DNA from: an uncultured Bacteroidia bacterium | GTDB taxonomy: Bacteria > Bacteroidota > Bacteroidia > Bacteroidales > UBA932 | NCBI GenBank assembly: GCA_902774155.1 | Contig: CACYHF010000007.1 | Location: 33,101 to 97,100, forward strand | Length of the DNA stretch: 64,000 bases | Direction: 5' to 3' | Shown: positions 17,631-27,030 of the stretch, in pieces | Numbering within the stretch: position 1 is the first letter of the stretch | Layout: the number at the start of each line of letters is the position of its first letter | Translations under genes and position numbers: made by a program | The notes under the pieces: generated by a model | The model's database searches: none | The model's input: the letters and a program-made list of their open reading frames with translations, nothing else | What the model was told of the DNA's origin: nothing

Positions 17631-18257
17631 CTATTTTTTTAACATAGGGCCGATAAAATTGACAGAATCCACCACAACTTTGGTACTGTCGGTCTCTATC
17701 AGGAACTCATTGTTGAAGGGGCGCAGGAGGATGGCGTTGCGGGCCCTTTCGTCGGAACGCATCCCATAACCCTGCATGGAACCGGAGGGAGAATACATAT
17801 GGATATAGCAGTCTGTCCATATCTCGTGTTTCACGCTGTCCCAATAGAGGGTGTCCGTCTCCATGGTTTCCTGCTTGAGGATGTTCTTGATAACCACTTT
17901 ACCAAAAGCACTCCAGCGCTCCTTGTCCGGCTGGGGATATTTGTCATGGCGGGCTTTCTGGGCCTTGATGGTGGTTTCCAGCGTTCCTTCCTCACTATAG
18001 GCGAACACACGGATGCCAGACGGGAACAAATCGTATGAAAGCGTGTCGTGTTCATACACTTCCATCCGGGGAGCCTCCACGCGCATTTTCAGCTGGCCGT
18101 TTTCCGACTGCACGTAAAACATACTGTCCACCACCTGGATGGGAATTTTCTCCAGGTCCAGCTTCTCCGCTTCCGAAAGGTTTCCCTTGCAGGAAAAAAC
18201 GACGAAAGCAAGCGCCGAAGCGCTTGCCATCATCTTAGCTATGTGGGTTAGAGACAC
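17631..18257 (-). CDS. lptC: LPS export protein LptC (lipoprotein form)
   Basis: Part of the Lpt bridge that moves lipopolysaccharide from the inner to the outer membrane. It is 208 residues; a jellyroll-type LptC domain begins near residue 38 (IPIQVVDSMFYVQSENGQLKM), with the family pattern of a 'more detailed structure hidden' strand series, KARHDKYPQPDKERWSAFGKV and GYGMRSDE. The signal ends in a lipobox (AFVVFSC). A GTG start at 18257, directly after the upstream TAA, is preferred over the ATG at 18233 because it supplies the basic residue expected in the signal n-region. It forms one operon with the TPR gene. Confidence 0.88.
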   Translation of the reverse strand: MSLTHIAKMMASASALAFVVFSCKGNLSEAEKLDLEKIPIQVVDSMFYVQSENGQLKMRVEAPRMEVYEHDTLSYDLFPSGIRVFAYSEEGTLETTIKAQKARHDKYPQPDKERWSAFGKVVIKNILKQETMETDTLYWDSVKHEIWTDCYIHMYSPSGSMQGYGMRSDERARNAILLRPFNNEFLIETDSTKVVVDSVNFIGPMLKK

Positions 18258-19598
18258 TTACTGTACGCGGACGGTAGTGGTAGCAGTCATGCCACCGCAG
18301 GAAACAGTGTAGCTCTGGCCCTTGGTGAGGTCGTACATGAAGGCCTCGGAGGCTTCCGGATAATAGCGGCTTACGCTGGACAGGGACGCTGCGGCTTCGT
18401 CGGCTACGCTGGGATCTGCGTTGCGGGCTTTCTGATAATAGTCCGCGGCAGCCCAGTAGCGGGCCCACTTGTCCTGGGTTTCACCGCAGGTGGCGGAGGC
18501 CCAGAGGTTACCCATAATCAGATAGGCCTTGCCGGCGAATCCGTAGTCCATTTCGATGGCCTTGCGGGCAGCCTCGGCGGCTTTGCCACGCATACCGTTC
18601 TTGTAGCAGAAGGCAGCCATTTCATAATAGTACTGGGCGTCCGTTGCCGTATCGGAATCCGGGGAATCGATGGCTTCTTCCAGGTACTTGGCGGCGTCGG
18701 CCACATTGCCGCGGGCGGCGTTCAGACGATACAGGCCGAAGGCACTCTTATAGGAAGGATCCAGACGGTACATGGAGGTAACGGCGTTCAGGTAGAGATC
18801 GTTGGAGGCGCAGTCATCGGCCGTGTTCATGAGCTTCACGATATTGGAAACCAGGGCCAGATTGTCAGGGTCTGCGGCATAACGGGGGCCGAAGATGGCG
18901 ATGAGGTTCTCGCAGGAGGCAACCTTGCTGTCTGCGAAGATGCTCTCGATGGCCGACTTGGCTTTCATGTTATCCTCTTCCTCTGCCTCGTTCTTGGGAG
19001 TGGCGCCTTCTACATCGGCCATCACCTTGTCATACATGGCGATGACATCGTCTGCGGTGAGCTGGTTCTCACGATACATGGCGATGGAAGCCTGCAGCAG
19101 GTTCACCAGCAGGCCACCGTTGGACTGGGTGCCCAGTTCGTCCACAATCTCACCCACATTCTTGTAAATATAGGGGGCGTCGCTGCCACGGTAGTTGATC
19201 ATATACTGACCCTTGTTGTTCAGGATGACAGGCTTCTGATCTACACCCTTAGGAGTACGGGGATACTCCTGCAGACGCTGATCCTGCAGGGTGAGGATGG
19301 TGTCCACGATGGCTTCCTTGTGGGTTTCGTCCTTTACCTGGCCATACAGACGGGCCATAAGCGTGGTGCCGTGGATGAACATGTTCTGCGATGCGCTGGC
19401 AGGGCACACAGCATAAGCGTGACGCCAGTTGGGCAGGGCAGAATCATAGTTCTTCTGCTTATAATACTCCGTGTAATAGGAGAGATACTTGATGCATTCC
19501 TCCCTGTTGGGTCCGGAACCGAACTTGTCCTGGGCAGTGGCCTTCTGTCCGCCGAAAATAGCCATAGCGGCAAGGAGAATGAGCGTAATCTTTTTCAT
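18258..19598 (-). CDS. Secreted TPR-repeat protein
   Basis: A 446-residue exported protein (signal MKKITLILLAAMAIFGGQKATAQ). Helical tetratricopeptide-like repeats are clearest near residues 35-60 (YYKQKNYDSALPNWRHAYAV) and 285-390 (ARGNVADAAKYLEEAI, GMRGKAAEAARKAIEMDYG, ADYYQKARNADPSVADEA). It probably holds partners in the periplasm. Its position between an outer-membrane barrel and lptC is one I recognise from other Bacteroidales. The role is not established; the neighbours suggest envelope assembly. The stop codon touches the lptC start. Confidence 0.8.
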   Translation of the reverse strand: MKKITLILLAAMAIFGGQKATAQDKFGSGPNREECIKYLSYYTEYYKQKNYDSALPNWRHAYAVCPASASQNMFIHGTTLMARLYGQVKDETHKEAIVDTILTLQDQRLQEYPRTPKGVDQKPVILNNKGQYMINYRGSDAPYIYKNVGEIVDELGTQSNGGLLVNLLQASIAMYRENQLTADDVIAMYDKVMADVEGATPKNEAEEEDNMKAKSAIESIFADSKVASCENLIAIFGPRYAADPDNLALVSNIVKLMNTADDCASNDLYLNAVTSMYRLDPSYKSAFGLYRLNAARGNVADAAKYLEEAIDSPDSDTATDAQYYYEMAAFCYKNGMRGKAAEAARKAIEMDYGFAGKAYLIMGNLWASATCGETQDKWARYWAAADYYQKARNADPSVADEAAASLSSVSRYYPEASEAFMYDLTKGQSYTVSCGGMTATTTVRVQ

Positions 19599-19643
19599 AA
19601 CATCAGTATTTTTGGTTTTAATTTTCTCAAGGATTGTGCCAGT

Positions 19644-20936
19644 TTATTCGTAAGGACGTTTCTGGAACCAGATGTCGAAGACATTCAGGCCCACGTTAAA
19701 TCCAAAGTAAGTCTCTTTTACCTGGGAGGTGGCCAGGCCGCGCCGGCCGAAATCCAAACCCACGGTGAGGCCGTTGTACCAGCGGAAAACCGGCAGGGTG
19801 GTACCAAGAGTGATGCCGATGGCATTCACGTGCGCACCGTCCACGGTATAATAAGATTGGTCGAAGTATATACCGCCTCTGTATGTCCAGCGTTTCAGGG
19901 GATAACGGATATCGTTTCGGTTGGGGGTGTACGCAAACCCGGCCCGGAAGCTTTGTCCCACCGATTGCCGGAACACGGCGTCTCCGATGTTGGAGAAGCC
20001 TTTTACGGCATCCAGCTTGGAACGGCTCCAATCCGTACGGGTGTAATCCACTTCTATCAGGAGTTTGTCCGTATAGCGGTAGCTGAGGCCCACGCCGATT
20101 TCGTCTCCCATCCCAATCTGGTAATTGCTTAGGACGCCGTTGTCACGGGTACGGTAATAGTCTCCCAGTTCTTCATAGTGGATGGTGTATCCGGTGAGTC
20201 TTGTAGCTAACTGATAGGTGGCGCCCAAGGTGAGGAAAGAACGGGTGGACAGGGGTTGCTCGTACTGCAAACCGAATTTAGCCGAGAAATTGTTCACCTG
20301 CAGGGAGTCTCCGGAAGCCATATTGCGGAAGGAGGCGTCGTCATAGACGATGGTGGCCTTCTTGTTGATATTACCGAAACGGTAATTAGCCTGGGCTCCC
20401 AGGGAAAGCCGGTTCCACAGGGTGGCGGCAAAAGCCGCAAATACCTGGTAAATACCACCGTTTCCGCTGGAGGTAAAGGTCCGGTAACCGGTATCCACGT
20501 CCATTTCGGCATAAGAGATCTTATAACCTACATCGCTTATTGGAGTAATGCCCACCATCATGGCGGTGTGCTTCCACAGGGGGAAGGAAAGGACGAAATC
20601 GTCTATGTTAAAGGTGGTGTTCAGCGCTTTTTTATCACCTTCCCTGAATAGGGAGATGCGGCCGTCCAGACCGAAATCCACCATAAAGGAAAGGGAGTCG
20701 CGCGCCGTCATGGAAGCCGGGTTGGTGATGTTGATATAGCGGTTGCTGCGGGCTGCAATGCCCACACCGCCCATACTGCGGTTCCAGGCCGTTCCGCTTT
20801 GGTGCAGCTGACCCACGCCGAATACGGAATAGGGAGAAAAACCACTGAACGTTCCGTCCGTCTGTGCCGAAGCGACCCAGCCGGAAAGAAGCAGTACAAC
20901 AACCACAGCCCACTTATTCACCCATTTTCTGAACAT
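19644..20936 (-). CDS. Outer-membrane beta-barrel protein (OmpP1/FadL-like)
   Basis: A 430-residue exported protein with signal ending VASAQ. The N-terminal mature region SPYSVFGVGQLHQSGTAWNRSMGGVGIAARSN and the ITNPAS motif resemble the plug of FadL-type barrels, which contain an N-x-A-x motif near the N-terminus. The remainder is amphipathic strands (VGLSYRYTDKLLIEVDYTRTDW, GRRGLATSQVKETYFGFNVGLNVF). It may pass hydrophobic compounds, but substrate is unknown. The ATG at 20936 lies inside the end of coaX (23-nt overlap), so expression is coupled. Confidence 0.8.
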   Translation of the reverse strand: MFRKWVNKWAVVVVLLLSGWVASAQTDGTFSGFSPYSVFGVGQLHQSGTAWNRSMGGVGIAARSNRYINITNPASMTARDSLSFMVDFGLDGRISLFREGDKKALNTTFNIDDFVLSFPLWKHTAMMVGITPISDVGYKISYAEMDVDTGYRTFTSSGNGGIYQVFAAFAATLWNRLSLGAQANYRFGNINKKATIVYDDASFRNMASGDSLQVNNFSAKFGLQYEQPLSTRSFLTLGATYQLATRLTGYTIHYEELGDYYRTRDNGVLSNYQIGMGDEIGVGLSYRYTDKLLIEVDYTRTDWSRSKLDAVKGFSNIGDAVFRQSVGQSFRAGFAYTPNRNDIRYPLKRWTYRGGIYFDQSYYTVDGAHVNAIGITLGTTLPVFRWYNGLTVGLDFGRRGLATSQVKETYFGFNVGLNVFDIWFQKRPYE

Positions 20937-21642
20937 ATTCGTCTGCCATTAAAGCCAAACCCATCAAAACAAGGTTACAAATTACAAAGATGGAACTTTT
21001 CATCCGTTTTGCAAAATAATTCGCATCGCCGCCGGTAAATATGGCGATGTTTTCCGGATGCAGTGCCAGGTAGCCTTCCATCTCAAAAATGATGCCTGAT
21101 ACCACTCCACTGCCGATAGAGGCCTGTTCCGACAAGCCTAAAAGCTCCGGTGCCTCCGGAATATCCACCAGTGGAAGGGAGCGGGAATACCGGTTCAGCG
21201 CCTTGAAACGGGTACGGCAGCCCAGGGAAATGTTTCCGCCGCGGTACAGACCGTCTTCGCCGATAAAATCGATGGAAAGGGTGGTGCCGAAATCCACGAG
21301 GGTGCAGCCCCGTCCCTTGAACAGATAACGCGCAGCCAGGATGGCGGCCGCTCTGTCGTAGGAAAGATAGGAAGGAAGTCCGTGACCCACCAGCCATTCG
21401 CGGTGCCGGCCGTCCAGAATGAGCAGGAAACTGCATTCCTGCTTCAGGAGGGTTTCATCGGCCTGGGAAATGGGATATACGGAAGACACCACCATTACGA
21501 CGGGTTTTTCGCGTTGGATGAGGGACTGGATGAATTCGATGTACTTTTCCCCTTGGTAACGGTAAGTTTTTCCAAGGGTCATCCGCTCCGACCAGGCGGC
21601 CTTCAGAGCCGTATTTCCTATTTCTACCAGTAAGTTGGCCAT
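20914..21642 (-). CDS. coaX: Type III pantothenate kinase
   Basis: Makes 4'-phosphopantothenate, the first step of coenzyme A synthesis; ASKHA fold. It is 242 residues from the ATG at 21642. The first phosphate-binding motif reads EIGNTALK where most family members have D-x-G-N-T, a conservative Asp-to-Glu change. The other motifs are LSYDRAAAILAARYLF and LVDFGTTLSIDFI. The family is insensitive to CoA feedback. A promoter box lies 6 nt before the ATG, in the gap after mfd. It is first gene of coaX-barrel-TPR-lptC. The hemolysin/CNNM-type gene that I recall after lptC in Bacteroides is absent here. Confidence 0.92.
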   Translation of the reverse strand: MANLLVEIGNTALKAAWSERMTLGKTYRYQGEKYIEFIQSLIQREKPVVMVVSSVYPISQADETLLKQECSFLLILDGRHREWLVGHGLPSYLSYDRAAAILAARYLFKGRGCTLVDFGTTLSIDFIGEDGLYRGGNISLGCRTRFKALNRYSRSLPLVDIPEAPELLGLSEQASIGSGVVSGIIFEMEGYLALHPENIAIFTGGDANYFAKRMKSSIFVICNLVLMGLALMADEYVQKMGE

Positions 21643-21648
21643 AGACTG

Positions 21649-21656
21649 CAAAAGTA
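21649..21656 (-). promoter_or_regulatory. -7 box (TACTTTTG) before coaX
   Basis: TAnnTTTG match 6 nt before the coaX ATG and just after the mfd stop codon. Predicts a nearly leaderless transcript for the coaX-lptC operon. Confidence 0.45.
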
Positions 21657-21660
21657 CGAA

Positions 21661-24600
21661 TTATTGCAGTTTTTTCAAAATTTCCAGGGCCTTGCCCAGG
21701 GAATCCACGCCACGGGAGACCGTCCGGAGTTTGCCGCCGTCCTGGTTGAACTTGAACAGGGTGGGATGGTCGTTCACCTGAGCCAACACCTTTTCGAACT
21801 GTTTGGACTGGTAATAGCCGGATAACGGATTATTCACGAAGAACATAATGAGCATCCCGTTCTTGATGATAATCTTCTCAAAACCGGTGGTGGTACCTAA
21901 ATTTCTGATCTTGACCACCTTGAACAGGTTGTCCACTTCCTCGGGCATGGTGCCGAAACGGTCCGCGACCTGTGCCGCCAGCCGGTCAATCTCCCTTTCC
22001 TGCGTCTGGGCGTCCAGTACTTTATATACCCGGATCTTTTCGGCCATTACATCGATGTAATCGTCGGGGATATAGGCGGGCTTGTCTGTTTCGATGGTGC
22101 AGTCGTCCACGTATTTTTCCGTGCCGGAACGGGTGCTGATGCCTGTTTCCACACCCAGTTCCTCCATGGCTTCGGACAGGATTTTCTGGTAGGTTTCGTA
22201 GCCCATATCGGAGATGAAGCCACTTTGTTCGGCCCCTAGCAGATTACCGGCGCCGCGGATATCCAGGTCCTGCATGGCAATGTTGAAGCCGCTGCCCAGG
22301 TCGGAGAATTCCTCAATGGCCCGCAGGCGCCTTCTGGCGTCGTCGGAGATGCTTACCAGCGGCGGAACAATCAGATAGCAGAATGCCTTTTTATTGGATC
22401 GGCCTACTCTGCCGCGCAACTGGTGCAGGTCACTGAGACCGATATTCTGCGCCTGGTTCACGATGATGGTATTGGCGTTGGGAATATCCAGGCCGTTCTC
22501 AATAATGGTGGTGCACAGGAGGAGGTCGTAGTCGCCGCGCATAAAGGCCAGCATACGGTCTTCCAGTTCCTTGCCTTCCATCTGGCCGTGGGCCACGCAG
22601 ATCTTCATATCCGGAACCAGGCGGTGAAGGATATCTTCGATGGCCGATAATTCCTCTACCTTATTGTGCAGGAAGAACACCTGGCCACCCCTGTTCAGTT
22701 CATAATTGATGATACTCTTGATTTCCTGCTCGTTGAACAGAATGATTTCCGTCTGGATGGAAATGCGGTTGGGAGGCGGCGTCTGAATGATGGAAAGGTC
22801 ACGGGCGCCCAGCAGGGAAAATTGCAAAGTGCGCGGAATGGGCGTGGCAGTGAGGGTAAGGGTATCCACCGAACTCTTGAGCTGACGCAGTTTTTCTTTG
22901 GCCGATACGCCGAATTTCTGTTCTTCATCGATAATCAGCAGGCCCAGGTCCTTGAATTCAAAGCCATTACCCAGGATTTTATGCGTACCTATCAAGATGT
23001 CGATAGTGCCTTCTTTTAACCTTTTTTTAATGTCGGTGATTTGCTTGGCCGTACGTAAGCGGCTCACGTATTCCACCGTGCAGGGGAATCCTTCCAGACG
23101 GGATTTGAAGGTTTCATAATGCTGGAGGGAAAGGATGGTGGTAGGAACCAGTACCGCTACCTGTTTGGAGTCCGAAACAGCCTTAAAGGCCGCCCGGATG
23201 GCAATTTCCGTTTTTCCGAAGCCCACATCGCCGCAAACGAGGCGGTCCATGGGGCAGCGGTCTTCCATATCCTCCTTCACCGCCTTGGTGGCCCGCTCCT
23301 GATCCGGCGTATCCTCGTACATAAAGGAAGATTCCAGTTCTTCCTGAAGATAAGTATCGGCCGAAAAGGCAAAGCCATCCGAGGCACGACGTTTGGCGTA
23401 AAGCTGAATCAATTCCTTGGCAATGTCCTTGACGCGCGATTTGGCGGCCGATTTCAGGTTACCCCAGGTTTTGGAGCCCAGTTTATTGATGCGCGGCGGC
23501 TCCCCTTCCTTGGAACGGAAACGGGAAATCTTGTGCAGGGAATGCACGGAAACAAAGACCACGTCTCCCCCGCTGTAGGTGAGTTTCACCACTTCCCTTT
23601 CTCGGCCGAAGTTATCTTTTACCTTCACCAGGCCGCTGAAAATACCCACACCGTGATCTATATGGACAATATAATCGCCCCGGTTGAAGGCGCTTAGGTC
23701 GTTCAGGGTGAGTTGTTCGCTCTTTTCCACGGTCCGGCGCATGCGCACGCGGTGGAAACGGTCGAAAATCTCGTGATCCGAGTACCAGCAAACTTTGTCT
23801 TCGTGGTCGATAAAGCCGGAATGGATGTTCTTTTCCTTCACGAATTCCGGAAGCAGGGCGTTCGGATCCTGCAGCATAATGGAACGCAGCCGTTCCAGCT
23901 GGCTTTCCTTCTCCCCGAAAATCAATACCCTGTAATTATTTTCCAGGCGGGTCCGGATATCGGAAATGAGCAATTCGAAGTTCTTGTTGAAAACCGGCTG
24001 CGGAGAAATATTAAATTTCACTAAATGTTCCTCCGGCTGTTTCTGGAGGGGTATATCCAGATAAATATGTTTATGGATCAGCAAAGAGGGATAAAACTCT
24101 TTTTCCCTGTACATATCCGACGAATCCAGCCACACCAGGGTATCGGCGGGTAAAAGCGTAGTGAGACTCTCCCCTTCCTCGGCCTCACGGGCGGCAATGT
24201 CGGGATAAATATCGGCCTGTTTTAATTTCTCTATTGAAAGCTGGGTGTTGCAGTCGAAGCTGTGGATCTTTTCCACTTCGTTGCCGAAAAAGCTGATGCG
24301 GTAGGGTTGGGCCGATGAGTAGGAAAAAATATCGATGACGGCCCCGCGCAGGGCGAATTGACCGGGGGCCGATACAAAATCCACCTTTTCAAATCCTTCC
24401 TCCAACAGGCGGGTCCGGATGCTTTCGTAGGGAATTTCCTCTCCTTCCTTGATGACGAACAAGGCATCGGACAGTTTCCGGGCCGAAGGAATCTTTTCTT
24501 CCAGTGCTTCCGGGTAAGTGACGATGAAGAGTTTTTCATCGGCCGTATGATTTAACAGCCTGCCGATAGCGGCCGTGCGCTGCACGCCCAGGGAAGATTT

Positions 24601-24900
24601 ATAATTGCTTCGTTCGACGCTTTTTCCCGATTCGGGCAGGAAAAAAATGCAGTCCCCTTCCACCAGGTTATACAAATCGGCCGATGCATATTCCGCCGAT
24701 TCCCGGGTAGGAAGTACAATTAACTGAACGCCAGGCTTTGCTACCTGAGACAAAACTACCCACCGGGCCGACAGGAAAAGGCCACTGCAGAAGACTTCTT
24801 CCGTCTGTTGGATTTCCTGCTGAAGTTGAGCGGATGATTTTGTACTTATAAACAATCCCTGCATTTTTCCTGTTGATAAGCTGTTAATAACCCTGTTCAT
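21661..24900 (-). CDS. mfd: Transcription-repair coupling factor Mfd
   Basis: Displaces stalled RNA polymerase at DNA lesions and recruits UvrA. It is 1079 residues, a little shorter than the usual 1100-1150. A UvrB-like N-terminal region is followed by the RNA-polymerase interaction domain (GDYIVHIDHGVGIFSGL), then RecG-like helicase motifs: GDVGFGKTEIAIRAAF (Walker A), LLIIDEEQKFGV (DEEQ box), TLTATPIPRTLQFSLLGARD, TTIIENGLDIPNANT and QLRGRVGRSNKKAFCYL. The C-terminal TRCF domain ends the protein. The ATG at 24900 is listed, but its first 12 codons coincide with three DnaA-box-like motifs; the ATG at 24864 (MQGLFISTKSS) is a credible alternative that would leave them upstream. Confidence 0.95.
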   Translation of the reverse strand: MNRVINSLSTGKMQGLFISTKSSAQLQQEIQQTEEVFCSGLFLSARWVVLSQVAKPGVQLIVLPTRESAEYASADLYNLVEGDCIFFLPESGKSVERSNYKSSLGVQRTAAIGRLLNHTADEKLFIVTYPEALEEKIPSARKLSDALFVIKEGEEIPYESIRTRLLEEGFEKVDFVSAPGQFALRGAVIDIFSYSSAQPYRISFFGNEVEKIHSFDCNTQLSIEKLKQADIYPDIAAREAEEGESLTTLLPADTLVWLDSSDMYREKEFYPSLLIHKHIYLDIPLQKQPEEHLVKFNISPQPVFNKNFELLISDIRTRLENNYRVLIFGEKESQLERLRSIMLQDPNALLPEFVKEKNIHSGFIDHEDKVCWYSDHEIFDRFHRVRMRRTVEKSEQLTLNDLSAFNRGDYIVHIDHGVGIFSGLVKVKDNFGREREVVKLTYSGGDVVFVSVHSLHKISRFRSKEGEPPRINKLGSKTWGNLKSAAKSRVKDIAKELIQLYAKRRASDGFAFSADTYLQEELESSFMYEDTPDQERATKAVKEDMEDRCPMDRLVCGDVGFGKTEIAIRAAFKAVSDSKQVAVLVPTTILSLQHYETFKSRLEGFPCTVEYVSRLRTAKQITDIKKRLKEGTIDILIGTHKILGNGFEFKDLGLLIIDEEQKFGVSAKEKLRQLKSSVDTLTLTATPIPRTLQFSLLGARDLSIIQTPPPNRISIQTEIILFNEQEIKSIINYELNRGGQVFFLHNKVEELSAIEDILHRLVPDMKICVAHGQMEGKELEDRMLAFMRGDYDLLLCTTIIENGLDIPNANTIIVNQAQNIGLSDLHQLRGRVGRSNKKAFCYLIVPPLVSISDDARRRLRAIEEFSDLGSGFNIAMQDLDIRGAGNLLGAEQSGFISDMGYETYQKILSEAMEELGVETGISTRSGTEKYVDDCTIETDKPAYIPDDYIDVMAEKIRVYKVLDAQTQEREIDRLAAQVADRFGTMPEEVDNLFKVVKIRNLGTTTGFEKIIIKNGMLIMFFVNNPLSGYYQSKQFEKVLAQVNDHPTLFKFNQDGGKLRTVSRGVDSLGKALEILKKLQ

Positions 24901-25080
24901 AAGTCACTGGAGAGAAGTGGGGAAAATGAGTGAAGGAACCGTCCACAGGACATTCACAGGATATGAGCGGGTTTTTAACAAGGTTTTTATAGGTATAAAT
25001 AATTGATTTTTATTAAATTATGTTTAGATATCAACATATTAACAAGCCTATAAAAACATCAATATCTTAAAAATAAAAAC
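24846..25080. other. AT-rich region with clustered DnaA-box-like motifs (candidate oriC)
   Basis: Six nonamers of the form WTATnAACA occur: TTATAAACA (24846, plus), TTATCAACA, TTATTAACA and TTATGAACA (minus strand; 24871-24879, 24882-24890, 24894-24902, 11-12 nt apart), ATATCAACA (25028, plus) and ATATTAACA (25036, plus). They differ from the classic TTATCCACA box mainly at one position. The stretch 24971-25080 is strongly AT-rich. The genes leave it in both directions: mfd and the minus-strand block to the left, ruvB onward to the right. The 214-nt space between mfd and ruvB holds no other gene. Origin function is inference. Confidence 0.4.
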
Positions 25081-25088
25081 TATATTTG
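25081..25088 (+). promoter_or_regulatory. -7 box (TATATTTG) before ruvB
   Basis: Perfect TAnnTTTG, 26 nt before the ruvB ATG at 25115, at the edge of the AT-rich region. Confidence 0.5.
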
Positions 25089-25114
25089 TATTTGAATTGA
25101 ACCGACCGCAAGCC

Positions 25115-26155
25115 ATGACCGACTTTGACCCGCACAATCCAGCAGACCGCAAAGATAGTGAATTTGAAGGAATAATCCGTCCGCAGGAGCTGGATGATTT
25201 CACCGGACAGAAGGAAATCGTCTCTAATCTGAATATCTATATAAAGGCGGCCAAACTCAGGGGAGAAGCTTTGGATCACGTGCTGTTCCACGGTCCTCCC
25301 GGTCTGGGTAAGACCACCCTGGCGCATATCATCGCCAATGAGATGGGCGTGAATATGAAGGTGACTTCGGGTCCTGTGCTGGATAAGCCGGGAGACCTGG
25401 CGGGTCTGCTTACTTCCCTGGAAACCGGCGACGTGCTGTTTATCGACGAAATCCACCGGCTTTCTCCGGAAGTGGAGGAATACCTATATTCGGCCATGGA
25501 GGATTATGTGATCGATATTATGATCGATAAAGGACCGGGGGCACGTTCCGTACGGATTAACCTGAATCCTTTCACGCTGGTGGGAGCCACCACGCGGAGC
25601 GGCTTGCTCACGGCGCCGCTGCGGGACCGTTTCGGCATCAATTGCGCGCTGGAGTATTACGATGTGGAAGATCTGAAAAAGATTGTGATCCGCAGCGCCA
25701 CCATCCTGAATCTGGAAATAGACGACGATGCTGCCGGAGAGATTGCCCTGAGAAGCCGGGGAACCGCGCGAATCGCCAATGCGCTGTTAAAACGCGTGCG
25801 GGACTTTGCCCAGGTACTGGGAGACGGACGCATCAATCTGGAAATTACGCGTTTCGCCCTGAATAAACTTAAAATTGACAAGCGGGGGCTGGATGCCATT
25901 GACAACAAGATTCTCCGGACGCTCATCCTTACTTTCAAGGGCGGTCCGGTAGGTATCGGCACCCTGGCCACCTCCGTGAGTGAAGATGCCGGCACTCTGG
26001 AAGAAGTCTATGAACCTTTCCTGATCAAGGAAGGTTTCATCATCCGCACCCAGCGCGGCCGCGTGGCCACAGACCTTACCTACCAGCATTTAGGTATGGA
26101 ATCCTATTTACCCCAAAGAAAATACAATCCAGATGAAAGCGGTACGTTATTTTAG
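25115..26155 (+). CDS. ruvB: Holliday junction branch-migration helicase RuvB
   Basis: Hexameric AAA+ motor that drives Holliday junction migration with RuvA. It is 346 residues. Walker [14 protein letters not shown] lies near residue 59, Walker [14 protein letters not shown] near 111, sensor [18 protein letters not shown] near 159, and the winged-helix C-terminus ends [15 protein letters not shown]. The ATG at 25115 is chosen over the upstream in-frame TTG at 25097. ruvA and ruvC are not in the window. The stop codon overlaps the start of the next gene by 23 nt. Confidence 0.97.
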   Translation: MTDFDPHNPADRKDSEFEGIIRPQELDDFTGQKEIVSNLNIYIKAAKLRGEALDHVLFHGPPGLGKTTLAHIIANEMGVNMKVTSGPVLDKPGDLAGLLTSLETGDVLFIDEIHRLSPEVEEYLYSAMEDYVIDIMIDKGPGARSVRINLNPFTLVGATTRSGLLTAPLRDRFGINCALEYYDVEDLKKIVIRSATILNLEIDDDAAGEIALRSRGTARIANALLKRVRDFAQVLGDGRINLEITRFALNKLKIDKRGLDAIDNKILRTLILTFKGGPVGIGTLATSVSEDAGTLEEVYEPFLIKEGFIIRTQRGRVATDLTYQHLGMESYLPQRKYNPDESGTLF

Positions 26156-26942
26156 CTTATTATTATTAATATTTGTGGCAGTTCCGGCTTTGGGGTGCAC
26201 GTCGTGCATTGTGAGCGGGAAGTATACCAAGGATGGGAAGGCGGTGATGTATAAGCACCGGGATTCGAAGTGCCAGGATGTGGCGGTGGCGTATTTCCAG
26301 GGGGAGAAATACAGGTTGATGGGAATTGTGAATGCCGATTGGCGCACGAATCCGCCCTACGGGGTGCCTGCCGGAACGGGTGAGGTATGGGCCGGAGAGA
26401 ATGAAACCGGCTTTGCCATTATGAATACGGCCACCTATGATTTGAAAGATGACGACGTACCTGCGGAACTGATGGACCGGGAAGGGGTATTTATGTACAG
26501 GGCGTTGGAAATATGCGCTACGCTGGAAGATTTTGAAACCTATCTGGATACGCTTTCCAGGCCGATGTGTGTAGAAGCCAACTTCGGCGTCATTGACGCT
26601 CAGGGCGGCGCAGCTTATTATGAGGTGAACAACCACAAATGGGTGAAGTATGATGTGAACCGGGAACCTTTGGGATACCGGGTGGTGACCAATTTCACCA
26701 TGACGGGCCGGGAAGAGGATAGAAAAGGTGTGGACCGGTATATAAAGGCACATAAGATTCTTGCATCTACTTATGTTCCTATGCAGGAATGGGATCATAC
26801 TTTCTTTATCAAGAATATTTCCTGTTCCGGAAAACCCATTTTGCGGGATATCACTTCCTGTGCAGTGGTTTTTGAAGGAAATGTTATGTGGGCTTCGCTG
26901 GGAAAACCGGATCAAGTGCCGTGTTTACCCTATAAGTTGTAA
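26133..26942 (+). CDS. Exported Ntn hydrolase, C45/linear-amide hydrolase-like
   Basis: A 269-residue exported enzyme that probably hydrolyses or transfers acyl groups of linear amides (penicillin acylase, bile-salt hydrolase and acyltransferase relatives). The signal ends PALG and is followed directly by Cys22 in [25 protein letters not shown]. This matches the N-terminal nucleophile followed by the conserved RD of the family. Other family-like stretches are [14 protein letters not shown] and [19 protein letters not shown]. Removal of the signal would expose the nucleophile, but the same Cys could be read as a lipobox. It starts inside ruvB. The substrate cannot be told; bile acids are not specifically indicated. 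Confidence 0.75.
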   Translation: MKAVRYFSLLLLIFVAVPALGCTSCIVSGKYTKDGKAVMYKHRDSKCQDVAVAYFQGEKYRLMGIVNADWRTNPPYGVPAGTGEVWAGENETGFAIMNTATYDLKDDDVPAELMDREGVFMYRALEICATLEDFETYLDTLSRPMCVEANFGVIDAQGGAAYYEVNNHKWVKYDVNREPLGYRVVTNFTMTGREEDRKGVDRYIKAHKILASTYVPMQEWDHTFFIKNISCSGKPILRDITSCAVVFEGNVMWASLGKPDQVPCLPYKL

Positions 26943-26971
26943 AAAGTCCTAAAAAAGTCACGAAAAATACT

Positions 26972-26979
26972 TATATTTG
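26972..26979 (+). promoter_or_regulatory. -7 box (TATATTTG) for frdA-frdB
   Basis: Consensus TAnnTTTG with a 51-nt AT-rich leader before the frdA ATG. It shows that the operon starts at frdA here rather than at a cytochrome b subunit gene. Confidence 0.55.
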
Positions 26980-27030
26980 TAAACTGCTAACATAGCGCCT
27001 ACAAAAGACTATATACCAATTTTAAATTAT

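Noticed and set aside
24871-24902. Tandem TTATnAACA motifs as simple coding sequence at the mfd start
   Set aside because: Not fully rejected: if mfd starts at 24900 they are codons 1-11, but the regular spacing and further copies outside the gene favour a binding array, so they are reported as a candidate origin.
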